A DNA stretch of 46,682 nt from Bacteroidales bacterium (GTDB lineage Bacteria > Bacteroidota > Bacteroidia > Bacteroidales > Bacteroidaceae): positions 1-46,682 of the forward strand of contig JAUNIV010000001.1 in assembly GCA_030523385.1 (NCBI GenBank), read 5' to 3'. Position numbers and translations under genes: made by a program. Shown here in pieces: positions 9,775 through 17,142 of the stretch. The notes under the pieces were generated by a model. It searched no databases. It saw nothing but the letters and a program-made list of their open reading frames with translations, and was not told where the DNA came from. Position 1 is the stretch's first letter. Each line of letters starts with the position of its first letter.

Positions 9775-10074
9775 TCAAATCTTTTTTGAACAGGTGTAAA
9801 CGAATATCCCTTTGTCTGTTTTTTTGGTGTGAAGCCCTTTGCGCTGTTTCACCATGATTAAACCGGCTCCCGTGCTGACTGCCATAACCAGTACGACAAG
9901 TCCGGCGAGAAAGCCCAGCACACAGTAGCCGATTATGAATCCGACTATCGCACCTCCCGCTGCTCCGGCAGCCCAGTAGATGTACCGGCCCTGGATACCC
10001 AGGAATTCAAGAGGCTTCTGAAGCCCCTTGAAAACCGGGTATGCAGTATAGCCGTTGTCTGCGTTCTCTGCCAT
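9775..10074 (-). CDS. traF: TraF-like conjugal protein, DUF4133 (VirB3 position)
   Basis: The start is the ATG at 10074 (MAENADNGYTAYPVFKGLQK); the frame is open upstream but the extra residues overlap the interrupted traE fragment. The 99-aa product has an N-terminal stretch ending in PLEFLGIQGRYIYW, then two membrane spans (AAGAAGGAIVGFIIGYCVLG and FLAGLVVLVMAVSTGAGLI), then a basic tail. This layout is that of DUF4133/TraF in Bacteroides conjugative elements, which sits where VirB3 is in other systems. It follows the broken traE copy by 4 bp, so its upstream promoter supply has been separated from it by the inserted element. Confidence 0.85.
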   Translation of the reverse strand: MAENADNGYTAYPVFKGLQKPLEFLGIQGRYIYWAAGAAGGAIVGFIIGYCVLGFLAGLVVLVMAVSTGAGLIMVKQRKGLHTKKTDKGIFVYTCSKKI

Positions 10075-10078
10075 AAGG

Positions 10079-10166
10079 TCAGGAGATTCCGAAGAACATA
10101 GGCAGTGCCTGAGCTGCTGCAATCAGGAAGATGCAGGCTCCGACCACCATCATGATCTTCTTCTTG
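10079..10166 (-). pseudogene. 3' fragment of second traE paralogue (DUF4134), cut by insertion
   Basis: Reading leftward from about 10166, this stretch encodes KKKIMMVVGACIFLIAAAQ and then ALPMFFGIS before the stop. This is the C-terminal membrane segment of a DUF4134/TraE protein: the intact paralogue at 20376-20687 ends KKEIMMVVGAILFIIGATIV then FPAFFGYRV. The N-terminal part of the same gene is found 9.9 kb away at 20026-20313 in the same orientation and ends where this one begins. The codons upstream of about 10166 belong to the inserted element, so this is the severed 3' end, not a separate small gene. Confidence 0.85.
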
Positions 10167-10186
10167 AGAATCTGCTTCCGAATTGT

Positions 10187-10203
10187 AAAGTGCTGAATAT
10201 CAA
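10187..10203 (+). repeat. Left inverted repeat of inserted element
   Basis: The 17-mer AAAGTGCTGAATATCAA here matches 15 of 17 positions of the reverse complement of 19958-19974 (AAAGTGCTTAGTATCAA). The left copy is about 24 bp from the traE junction and the right copy about 52 bp. Such repeats near the ends of tyrosine-recombinase elements are typical arm- or core-type binding sites. Confidence 0.6.
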
Positions 10204-10514
10204 CACTCCCAAAAAGCAAAAAGTACCAAAAGAAACAAACTGGAAACAAAAATTTCAAAAACCCCAAAATGAAAACATCTGCTTAACATATCTTAACACG
10301 GAAATGAACGGAAATTTTCATTTTCTATCATTTTGTGCTGCGTTCCTGAAGGTGCAAAATCAGGTATTGTGAACCTTATTGTCGTTTCAGCAATCAGGTT
10401 GAAAAAATGGCTTTAGTTGGAAAAATGTGCACGAAAAGTGGGCTTTTCAGGTGGCATTTTATAGTATTTTCTGCGAAAATACAGTTGTATGTTTAACTTT
10501 CTACGTATAAGTCT

Positions 10515-10544
10515 CTTTAGTCTCACGGAATTTTATTAACTTTG
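10515..10544 (+). promoter_or_regulatory. Bacteroides-type promoter for lincosamide resistance-like gene
   Basis: A perfect -7 box TAACTTTG (TAnnTTTG form) lies at 10537-10544. A TTTA at 10515-10518, 18 bp upstream, can serve as the -33 element. The start codon of the nucleotidyltransferase gene is 28 bp downstream. Confidence 0.65.
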
Positions 10545-10572
10545 CACCAAAGTTTATTTTAATTGCAATTTT

Positions 10573-11073
10573 ATGGTCACTTATTTTGATGCATGTGAGA
10601 TTCTTGAAATGCTGTCTGAAGCATCTGTAAAGGTGTTTCTGGACGGCGGTTGGGGTGTCGATGCACTTATAGGCAGAGAAACAAGAATACATAACGACAT
10701 CGATCTGTTCGTAGAGAAGAAAGACTATGGTAAGGCCATATCCGTGATTACCTGGAAGGGATACAGAGAAGTTGTAATGGACTATACGACCGATAGCCAT
10801 ACTGTCTGGAAAGATGACAACGGAAGAATAATCGATCTGCATTGTTTCGAATATGTCGAAGATGGAATTCTATATGACGGATACACTTTCCCAAGCGAAA
10901 CTTTCTCAGGTAAAGGAAATATCGGGAATATTGAGGTAACATGCATAAACCCGGAGGCACAGGTACAGTTCCATCTTGGATATGAATACGATGAAAATGA
11001 TGTCCACGACGTCCTGTTATTATGCAGAACTTTCAATCTTGAGATACCGGAGCAATATAAAACTCACATCTGA
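10573..11073 (+). CDS. Lincosamide nucleotidyltransferase-like protein (Lnu family)
   Basis: The 166-aa product has the nucleotidyltransferase core FLDGGWGVDALIGRETRIHN followed by DIDLF at about residues 22-46: the GG and D-x-D metal-binding residues are present. Further conserved blocks are DSHTVWKDDNGRIIDLH and YEYDENDVHD. Small single-domain enzymes of this type add a nucleotidyl group to lincomycin and clindamycin (Lnu family). A related gene, lnu(AN2), is known from the Bacteroides mobilizable element NBU2, so the setting fits. It has its own promoter 28 bp upstream and is followed after 11 bp by a phosphorylase gene, forming a two-gene unit. Substrate cannot be proven from sequence; aminoglycoside or unrelated targets remain possible. 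Confidence 0.8.
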   Translation: MVTYFDACEILEMLSEASVKVFLDGGWGVDALIGRETRIHNDIDLFVEKKDYGKAISVITWKGYREVVMDYTTDSHTVWKDDNGRIIDLHCFEYVEDGILYDGYTFPSETFSGKGNIGNIEVTCINPEAQVQFHLGYEYDENDVHDVLLLCRTFNLEIPEQYKTHI

Positions 11074-11084
11074 TTCAATATGCT

Positions 11085-11834
11085 ATGATTACTGATAGTT
11101 ATGATATTGAAACTGAACCAATGATCAATCTGTTTGATTTCTACGGCAGACGTGGAGATTTTGCAGATATATGCCTGATAATATTCTCGAAGGAGATTCA
11201 TCGGCATTTACTTGATTCCTACGAATCTGAAATTATTGCAACTATGCCGGCTTGCAATGGCGATACGCATATCTATAAAACAACTTATAAAGGAGTTACG
11301 ATAACTTTCTACCTGTCAGGAATAGGTTCAGCAGTAGCATCCTCTCAATGTCATCTTGCAAGCTGGCTAACTGGAGCATCAAAGTTCATTATGTTCGGTT
11401 CCTGTGGCAGTCTTGACCGTACAACCACACAAGGTAGATTTATCATACCGACACAAAGTTACAGAGGGGACGGGTGTTCATATTATTTTGCAGCACCATC
11501 CGACTATATTGATATAGCCGCAAGCAAGGAACTTTCCATAATTTTCGACAAATTATCTGTACCATATATTACAGGTAAAATATGGACGACAGATTCGATG
11601 ATCAGAGAAACAAAAGGACTTGTACGCAAACGTATGGAAGAAGGGTGCATCGCTGTAGAAATGGAATTGGCTGGAGTTCAATCTGTGTGCGACTTCTACA
11701 ATTTGAAGTTGTATGCTTTTTTTGAAACAGGTGACATTTTGGATACAAATGGATATGAAGCCAAAGGCTTGAACAATGCCAACCATAGTTTAAACAAACT
11801 TTATATTGCTTTAGAAACGGCAACCTACATCTGA
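11085..11834 (+). CDS. Nucleoside phosphorylase-like protein, 249 aa
   Basis: The protein resembles the PNP/UDP phosphorylase family: FYLSGIGSAVASSQCHL and FGSCGSLDRTT form the phosphate/ribose-binding strand-loops, and IAVEMELAGVQSVCDFY with its EME motif is the nucleoside-binding segment. These enzymes split nucleosides into a base and ribose-1-phosphate. It directly follows the Lnu-like gene with 11 bp between, so both are likely translated from one mRNA ending at the hairpin at 11878-11918. Such phosphorylases are found next to lnu genes on Bacteroides mobile elements; whether the partner contributes to resistance is unknown. Confidence 0.8.
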   Translation: MITDSYDIETEPMINLFDFYGRRGDFADICLIIFSKEIHRHLLDSYESEIIATMPACNGDTHIYKTTYKGVTITFYLSGIGSAVASSQCHLASWLTGASKFIMFGSCGSLDRTTTQGRFIIPTQSYRGDGCSYYFAAPSDYIDIAASKELSIIFDKLSVPYITGKIWTTDSMIRETKGLVRKRMEEGCIAVEMELAGVQSVCDFYNLKLYAFFETGDILDTNGYEAKGLNNANHSLNKLYIALETATYI

Positions 11835-11877
11835 AGTATATCAGAATTGTAAATTCCCATTTAGCGGACTATATAAA

Positions 11878-11918
11878 AAGTATTCCATAACCATCTATAC
11901 GTGGTTTACGGAATGCTT
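11878..11918 (+). terminator. Hairpin ending the lnu-phosphorylase unit
   Basis: AAGTATTCCATAACCA pairs with TGGTTTACGGAATGCTT across an 8-nt loop, with one bulge and one mismatch. It starts 43 bp after the phosphorylase stop codon. There is a short T-rich run after the stem, so termination is plausible. Confidence 0.55.
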
Positions 11919-12032
11919 ACTTTATAACAATTAGGTTTACACTCGTTTATTTTGACGGTGCAAAGTTACTCATGCTATCTGGCTCCCACAACGGGCAATA
12001 GTGCACATTTTCAAGAAAATGACGTTTTCAAG

Positions 12033-12079
12033 AAAAAAAATATCCCTACAAACTTAGACTATGCCAAGTTTCGTAGGGA
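12033..12079 (-). terminator. Rho-independent terminator of the mobilization operon
   Basis: On the minus strand TCCCTACGAAACTT pairs with AAGTTTGTAGGGA and is followed by a run of eight T (12033-12040 read as A on the plus strand). It lies 23 bp after the stop codon of the coiled-coil gene. Confidence 0.8.
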
Positions 12080-12102
12080 TTTTGGAGGGTATAAACATTA
12101 GA

Positions 12103-12720
12103 TTACTTTGTCCAGTGGTAGTGACTGTCGAGCATCAGGAAGATAGCCAAGCCGAAAATAACGAGTCCAAGGACAAAGAAGAACCAGAAGAAATACTGCA
12201 CATAGTGTCCGAGGTAGGTTCCGTCGTACTCCTTGTACCTTTCCTGAACCCTTCTACGTTCTTCATAAAACATTTGATTGACCTCACGGATATGCTTCTG
12301 CATCTGAGTGGTCATCCATTCATGTTGTTTGTCGAACATGTCCTGAATCTTCTTCCAGTCAACATCATCGACTCTGACTGAAACCTTCAACTTGGTTGGG
12401 GCATCCTTCAGAACATTGTCAATGTGGGTATTGATGGTGTCAACCTTACCACTGATAGTGTCAACGGCATTGCCAAGAGCAGTCTGAGCTGAATTGTACT
12501 TACGGATGGCAGACTCCAGTTGAAGAGTTGCATTGATCCAAGTGTTGGTCGCTTTGTCAATGTTCTCACTCAACTGCCTGAGTTCAGGCGCACGACTGAC
12601 AACAGCATCCTCGGCATCATGCTCTTCAATCTCTTCCTGGACTTCGTTCATCATGTCATCGAAGTCAGGCTTCTGCTCGTCATCTTCGATGAGTTCTTCT
12701 ACATGTTTTGTTCTTCTCAT
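12103..12720 (-). CDS. Coiled-coil membrane protein linked to mobilization genes, 205 aa
   Basis: I place the start at the ATG at 12720 (MRRTKHVEELIEDDEQKPDF). An acidic N-terminus is followed by a long heptad-rich helix region (about residues 50-170) and one C-terminal membrane span (YFFWFFFVLGLVIFGLAIFL). The last residues are MLDSHYHWTK. It is the last gene of the mobilization unit, 17 bp after mobA, and a strong terminator follows. A tail-anchored coiled-coil protein beside a relaxase could dock the relaxosome at the membrane coupling protein of the helper element, but this is inferred from topology and position. Confidence 0.7.
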   Translation of the reverse strand: MRRTKHVEELIEDDEQKPDFDDMMNEVQEEIEEHDAEDAVVSRAPELRQLSENIDKATNTWINATLQLESAIRKYNSAQTALGNAVDTISGKVDTINTHIDNVLKDAPTKLKVSVRVDDVDWKKIQDMFDKQHEWMTTQMQKHIREVNQMFYEERRRVQERYKEYDGTYLGHYVQYFFWFFFVLGLVIFGLAIFLMLDSHYHWTK

Positions 12721-12737
12721 TGATATGTAGGATTTGT

Positions 12738-13976
12738 CTAACGGTGGAATGAACGTCTTTTCTGCGGTGGCTTGCACATGGCATGAGCCATCTGGAGGCA
12801 ACGGCGAGCCCGCTCACGCTCGTCTTCGTCATCATCCTTACCCCAACCAGAGGAAGGAGCAGAACCACCACCGCCACAAGATTCGGACACGGTTGTTGCT
12901 GCATCAATCATATCAAGGAAGAGAAGCATACCTACATGAGAAATGTCCTCTCTTGATGCAGTCATATCAGAATCAGGAACCTGAACCTCATTGAGGAAGA
13001 TGTCCTTGACCGTGTTCGGAATATAGATTCTCTTCATTTCACCGCTAACATTGACATTGAAGGCAGTCTTGGTAGCAACTGGCAATGGCTTAGAATTGGA
13101 CTGGGTAGGTTTCGTTGTCTGAGCAACATGGCGAGCAGGGCGAGCCGGTGAAACGGAAGGTGAAGCAGGTCGCATCTTGACCTGAGTAGGCTTAGGATGC
13201 ATCTTCTTCCATGTGGCTTCAAGCTGTGATACCATGAACTTTCGACCGATGGCAGAAGCCTTGAACACTGAGGCATTCTTGCCGATGGTGTAGCCCACAA
13301 GTTTGCAGTTAGTAGTGTCATACCTTGGATTGACCTCATAGCCTCTCATGCGAAGCATATCAAAGTAACGGTCAATGTCGAAACTATCCATCTTCTGAAG
13401 GGTATATTCGCAAAACTCCGCTATATCTTGTTGGCGCATTTCACGAACCTCCTGAGGTTGCTCCCAACCATGCCTTGCGTTGATAATTTCCGCAGCCCTT
13501 ATTGCTCTGATGTGAACATCGTGAACATCGTTGGTCTTGCCGTCATTATCCACACGGCAACAGTCAAGATGCAGGTGAAGGGTTCCAGACTTGGAATCCC
13601 GATGCAAGGCAGCAACACTCATAGAATTGCGGAAATTGGTCTTGACCTTCTCCTTAAAGCCTTTGGGTAAAAGTCCGACTGAATCCAAAGCTTCCAATCC
13701 TTCATCAGCGAGGTTTGCCCAGTCATCCAAGGTATAGTTCTCTGACTCTTCCTTGGATGGGGAGAGTACAAACGTGGTCATGAAGCGTTCCAACTTTCGC
13801 CCAACAGTCCTGTCCTGTTGATGCAACTGGCAGTGATGCTTCATCCGATACCAGATTTCGGTGGCATCGAGATAGTCAGGCATGTGGTTCACCTTGACCA
13901 CGGTTGCATCCTCCTTCTCCATTGCGTACCTTGCGGCATTGCCGCCATAGGCTACTGGTCTTGCGAGTATAATCAT
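12738..13976 (-). CDS. mobA: MobA-type relaxase (mobilization nuclease)
   Basis: The 412-aa protein has the relaxase domain in its first 200 residues: an N-terminal GGNAARYAMEKEDA segment with the candidate nicking tyrosine, and the His-rich metal-binding motif GTLHLHLDCCRVD at about residues 144-156. The region after 260 is Pro/Thr-rich linker and a C-terminal tail with a Gly/Asp-rich stretch. Relaxases of this class nick one strand at oriT and pilot it into the recipient. It overlaps mobC by 4 bp (13973-13976). It lacks a helicase domain, as expected for a mobilizable element that depends on another element's mating channel. Confidence 0.85.
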   Translation of the reverse strand: MIILARPVAYGGNAARYAMEKEDATVVKVNHMPDYLDATEIWYRMKHHCQLHQQDRTVGRKLERFMTTFVLSPSKEESENYTLDDWANLADEGLEALDSVGLLPKGFKEKVKTNFRNSMSVAALHRDSKSGTLHLHLDCCRVDNDGKTNDVHDVHIRAIRAAEIINARHGWEQPQEVREMRQQDIAEFCEYTLQKMDSFDIDRYFDMLRMRGYEVNPRYDTTNCKLVGYTIGKNASVFKASAIGRKFMVSQLEATWKKMHPKPTQVKMRPASPSVSPARPARHVAQTTKPTQSNSKPLPVATKTAFNVNVSGEMKRIYIPNTVKDIFLNEVQVPDSDMTASREDISHVGMLLFLDMIDAATTVSESCGGGGSAPSSGWGKDDDEDERERARRCLQMAHAMCKPPQKRRSFHR

Positions 13977-14371
13977 TCGTCTTCTTGAACTTTGGTCAGT
14001 ACAGGAGAAGTAAGGTTGTCTTCAATGCTATACCAGTGTTTGATGAGTCGTTCAACGGCTTCAATCCACCACTTCATGAACTTTGGAGATCTGAACATCT
14101 TCTGCTTTTCCTCGGGTGAAGCATCGTGCAACTTACTGCGGACTTTTATCAAGTCGGTACGTGCCTCAGTCAGAGAGTTCAGGGCTTTGCTTTCCTCTGG
14201 AGTGAGTCGCTGACGTGGGTGATGCTTCTTGCCAGTCTCAACGAGATACTTGCCTATGCTCATACCACATTCCTTAGCGAGTTTTTTCAGTTCCTTCCAG
14301 TCCTTATCGGTACAGCGGAAGGAATGCACCCTTGTGGGTGTCTTCTTGATAATCTTCTTTTTCTTAGCCAT
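13973..14371 (-). CDS. mobC: MobC-like relaxosome accessory protein
   Basis: The 132-aa basic protein begins MAKKKKIIKKTPTRVHSFRC and shows a ribbon-helix-helix-like N-terminus (VHSFRCTDKDWKELKKLA, then CGMSIGKYLVETG). This is the layout of MobC/MbpC proteins that bind oriT and help the relaxase. It is the first gene of the mobilization operon and overlaps mobA by 4 bp. The non-coding stretch just upstream (14372-14659) is where an oriT would be expected. Confidence 0.8.
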   Translation of the reverse strand: MAKKKKIIKKTPTRVHSFRCTDKDWKELKKLAKECGMSIGKYLVETGKKHHPRQRLTPEESKALNSLTEARTDLIKVRSKLHDASPEEKQKMFRSPKFMKWWIEAVERLIKHWYSIEDNLTSPVLTKVQEDE

Positions 14372-14659
14372 ATCTTTGAATATGATTAAAGGGATGAATA
14401 TAAATCAGTAAAAAAGAAGGACATAGGTCTGCGAGCCTGCGAGTAGCCCGAGAAACTTTTAGGACTGCATAAATTTGGTCACAAATAATGTAGTACAAAA
14501 GGATTTCTCGAAAAGTACCTCTTAAAAATCGGTCCTTTTACCTGCTAAGTTCCCGTCAGGGCTTAGAAAGTCGTTTCGGCTTGCCGTGTTGTCCTGTATC
14601 GGTAAACGTCCTTTGGGATGGTTTGGCGGTGCAGGTCGCATTCCTGAGTCCTCAGACGG
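14372..14659. other. Non-coding region upstream of mobC, candidate oriT
   Basis: This 288-bp gap separates mobC from the winged-helix gene. It contains a small palindrome ATTTG-GTCA-CAAAT (14473-14486), a 7-bp inverted repeat AAAAGGA / TCCTTTT (14497-14503 and 14533-14539), and a doubled TGCGAG near 14430-14442. Mobilizable elements normally carry oriT next to the mob genes, and inverted repeats flank nick sites. The nick site itself cannot be recognised. Confidence 0.4.
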
Positions 14660-15487
14660 CTATTTGTTGCCGTTCTGGTTGTAGTAGCCGTTAGGCTTCT
14701 GATAGCCGTTGAAAGGCGGTCTTTGATTGCCGTTAGGCTGTTGTGGCTGCTGTCCTCCTTGCTGAGAAGGTATCTGCTCATGCTGCTTCCCTTCATTCTG
14801 CTTGCCATCGGCTTCACCTTGGGGAGAAGGGCTGTCAGCAGACTGCGGGGAATTGTTTTCAGGAGGTGATGGTGACTTGTTGCCATCTGCTCCAGACTTA
14901 CCCACATTGCCACTATCATTAGATTGTGGTGATTGGTGCGACACATTGCCAGTTGTCTGAGGATTGTTGCCCTCGGCAGAGTCATTGGATTTGTCATCGG
15001 CAGAAGCAGAACCTTCCTTGTCCTTCTTCTTGTCATCAGGATCCTCAGTGATGATGACCTTGGAGGCAGGAACTTCCGCATGGATGATTGCCGTACTGTC
15101 GTTATTGCGCTTTAAGGCAAAGGCATTCGACACGAACTTGGCATCAACATACCAGCCTGAGAGACAATGAAGGGTGTAGATGCGGTTATCTTCCACTTCC
15201 TGAGAAGAGAAAATGCCCACAGCCTCCATAGCATCCAACAGCTTTGGAACCGTCTTGCGGTCTTTGTCCCAGAGTTTGGCAAGTTGGGTATTGTCAACCA
15301 TAACTTGACCTGCCAAGATTTCTACTTGCTTGGTCTTGCTGATTTGCACAAGTTTTGGAACTGGCTCGGCAAGATCCACAAGCGACATGAAGCATTCCAT
15401 ACGGTCAATCTTGTACTTCTTGCTTCGAAGATGCTTCAACTGCTCTTCAGAGAAAGTGAAGCAACGATGTAATTTTTTATCGTCCAT
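14660..15487 (-). CDS. Winged-helix protein with long low-complexity tail, 275 aa
   Basis: Residues about 1-130 form a globular domain with a helix-turn-helix-like stretch (QVMVDNTQLAKLWDKDRKTV) like that of replication initiators or transposition cofactors of Bacteroides mobilizable elements. After residue 150 the composition changes sharply: an acidic/Lys stretch (DPDDKKKDKEGSASADDKSN) leads into more than 100 residues made almost only of Ser, Asn, Gln, Gly and Pro, ending NGYYNQNGNK. The tail is probably disordered. The gene lies 67 bp after int1 and before the mob operon in the direction of transcription, so it may be read from the recombinase promoter. I cannot name its function. Confidence 0.7.
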   Translation of the reverse strand: MDDKKLHRCFTFSEEQLKHLRSKKYKIDRMECFMSLVDLAEPVPKLVQISKTKQVEILAGQVMVDNTQLAKLWDKDRKTVPKLLDAMEAVGIFSSQEVEDNRIYTLHCLSGWYVDAKFVSNAFALKRNNDSTAIIHAEVPASKVIITEDPDDKKKDKEGSASADDKSNDSAEGNNPQTTGNVSHQSPQSNDSGNVGKSGADGNKSPSPPENNSPQSADSPSPQGEADGKQNEGKQHEQIPSQQGGQQPQQPNGNQRPPFNGYQKPNGYYNQNGNK

Positions 15488-15554
15488 AGTCTATGATATT
15501 ATTGAAATGTAACCGAATAAAGGGAAAAGGAATATGCCATCAAAAAGAAGAGAA

Positions 15555-16670
15555 TCACTGGATAAGTTCAACCAGGGATTTCTTCATGTCATCATCAATG
15601 ACTCGGTATCGGGCAAAAGCAACGCTGCCTTTGGCATGACCAGACATAGAAGCAACCAAATCAGGGTCTTTGACCATGCGGTAAAGATTACCGATAAAAG
15701 TCCTTCGTGCAAGATGAGAGGTAGCCACATCTGAGATTGGCTTCTTCTCTTCAAGCCGTGTCTTAGGGTTAATCACAGTGACAACACGATTTACCTTGGC
15801 ACGCTTCAAGATTCTACGGATAGCATCGTTGAACTTGAAGTTATAATGCTTGGGGAAGATTGGTTCATCATCACCATGGTCATGGCCATCAAGGATAGCC
15901 ATAGCCTTGGGGATAAGAGGAACCCTTACAACGTCACCTAACTTGCCCTTGGTCTTGATGGGGATATATTCCAGAACACCGTCAATAATGTTCTTGGGGG
16001 TGAAGGTCACAAGATCACTATGACGGCATCCGACCATACACTGAAACACGAACATATCACGATACTCAGCAAGTTCTGCATCATCCGTTAGGTCTGCATC
16101 CAGAACTTGGTCACGCTCCTGAATGGTCAGGAAATATGGAGTGCCATAGAGTGCCTTGGGCATGTCATAGCCAAAGAAGGGGTCATTGTTTGTGACTCCC
16201 TGCTTTCGTACCCAGTTGCAGACGGTACGCATCAAGGTCATGTTAGTGACGATGGTATTCATAGATATGTCATAGTCAGAAGACAGGAAATCCGCAAACA
16301 CACGAAGATCATCGGCAGTCATGCTGTCAATGTTCATCGGGTGTTTGTGTTCATCCTCAAAACGAGTAACCTTGTCAATCAGGCATCGGGTGTTACACTC
16401 CTGATGCTTGCCGAAATGCTCGTTCTGGTATGGAGTGAGCGCATGGATAGCCTTGATGCAGACACTCTGCACAAGCAGGGTTCGTCTGCCGATAGTGTTT
16501 TCTTGGTCAATGCCCTTGTTGGCATGTGAAATCTCGCACAGTTCATTGAAGGCATCCTTCATACTGTGATAGCCTGTGCCATCCTTGGCATAGGTAACGG
16601 CAAGGCTGGCTACCTGAGCCAGTTTGTCGTTGTACTGCTGTTGATTGAAATCCTGATTCATAATACTCAT
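15555..16670 (-). CDS. Tyrosine recombinase 1 of inserted element, 371 aa
   Basis: Catalytic residues of the tyrosine recombinase family are visible: the first Arg in FQCMVGCRHSDLVTF (about residue 223), the HxxR motif in HLARRTFIGN (about residue 321), and the nucleophile Tyr in SVAFARYRVID (about residue 355). The N-terminal half is a helical core-binding domain. It differs from the two recombinases upstream in the same element, lacking their arm-binding start (YLDIY motif), so it belongs to another subfamily. It is 3 bp from the excisionase-like gene upstream, suggesting a joint unit. It is a plausible integrase of the element; the role split among the three recombinases is unknown. Confidence 0.88.
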   Translation of the reverse strand: MSIMNQDFNQQQYNDKLAQVASLAVTYAKDGTGYHSMKDAFNELCEISHANKGIDQENTIGRRTLLVQSVCIKAIHALTPYQNEHFGKHQECNTRCLIDKVTRFEDEHKHPMNIDSMTADDLRVFADFLSSDYDISMNTIVTNMTLMRTVCNWVRKQGVTNNDPFFGYDMPKALYGTPYFLTIQERDQVLDADLTDDAELAEYRDMFVFQCMVGCRHSDLVTFTPKNIIDGVLEYIPIKTKGKLGDVVRVPLIPKAMAILDGHDHGDDEPIFPKHYNFKFNDAIRRILKRAKVNRVVTVINPKTRLEEKKPISDVATSHLARRTFIGNLYRMVKDPDLVASMSGHAKGSVAFARYRVIDDDMKKSLVELIQ

Positions 16671-16673
16671 TGA

Positions 16674-16994
16674 TTAGTGGTTGGCAAGTTCATTCAGCTT
16701 CTGGGCTGCTGCCTCCTTGGTCTCAGCCTCAGACATGCTGCGGTTCTGACGCATCCACTTCAGAAGTTCAGCCTTCTCAAAGTAGATGAGTTTGCCGTTT
16801 GGACGGAAGAAAGGAAGCTCATGACGATGGGTCATCTTGTAGAGACTGCTCTTTGATATACCCATGAAAAGGGCTGCTTCTTCAAGTGTCAATACCTCCT
16901 TGGCTGCGCTGAGAGTGTTCTCCAGAACCTCGATGCGATGCTCAAATGACTCTACCTTCAAAAGAAGAGTCTCGTTGTCAATAGTCTTATTCAT
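16674..16994 (-). CDS. Excisionase-like helix-turn-helix protein, 106 aa
   Basis: After a short coiled-coil N-terminus, residues about 33-90 have the MerR/excisionase-like HTH_17 pattern: LTLEEAALFMGISKSSLYKM then LPFFRPNGKLIYFEKAELLK. Proteins of this type bind att-site DNA and steer tyrosine recombinases toward excision, or regulate nearby genes. It is placed 3 bp before recombinase 1 and 148 bp after recombinase 2. The same domain type recurs in the ICE at 29981-30439 and 30449-30787, which look like its larger cousins. Confidence 0.8.
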   Translation of the reverse strand: MNKTIDNETLLLKVESFEHRIEVLENTLSAAKEVLTLEEAALFMGISKSSLYKMTHRHELPFFRPNGKLIYFEKAELLKWMRQNRSMSEAETKEAAAQKLNELANH

Positions 16995-17058
16995 AATCTT
17001 GATATTTAGTTGTTTACGTTATCCTGAATGCTTGGTTTTGAGATAGCAAGCCCCTAAG

Positions 17059-17077
17059 GGTAGCGGAAACCACTACC
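17059..17077. repeat. Hairpin between recombinase 2 and excisionase-like gene
   Basis: GGTAGCGG and CCACTACC pair in 7 of 8 positions across a 3-nt loop. It lies in the 148-bp gap between 16994 and 17143 and could be a terminator for recombinase 2 or a protein-binding site. Confidence 0.4.
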
Positions 17078-17142
17078 TTGAATCAGGGCACTGCTTTTGA
17101 TGAAATGAAACTGGTTGTTATCCTGAATCGGCTCGTTAGCCG

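Larger units (their letters stand above)
10537..11968. repeat. 12-bp inverted repeats flanking the lnu-phosphorylase cassette
   Basis: TAACTTTGCACC at 10537-10548 is repeated exactly in inverted orientation at 11957-11968 (GGTGCAAAGTTA). The pair encloses only the two-gene plus-strand cassette. The left copy contains the promoter -7 box. The right copy, read on the minus strand with its neighbouring base, is GTAACTTTGC, which fits the GTAnnTTTGC core known for CTnDOT-type integration. Cassette-boundary origin is an inference. Confidence 0.5.
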
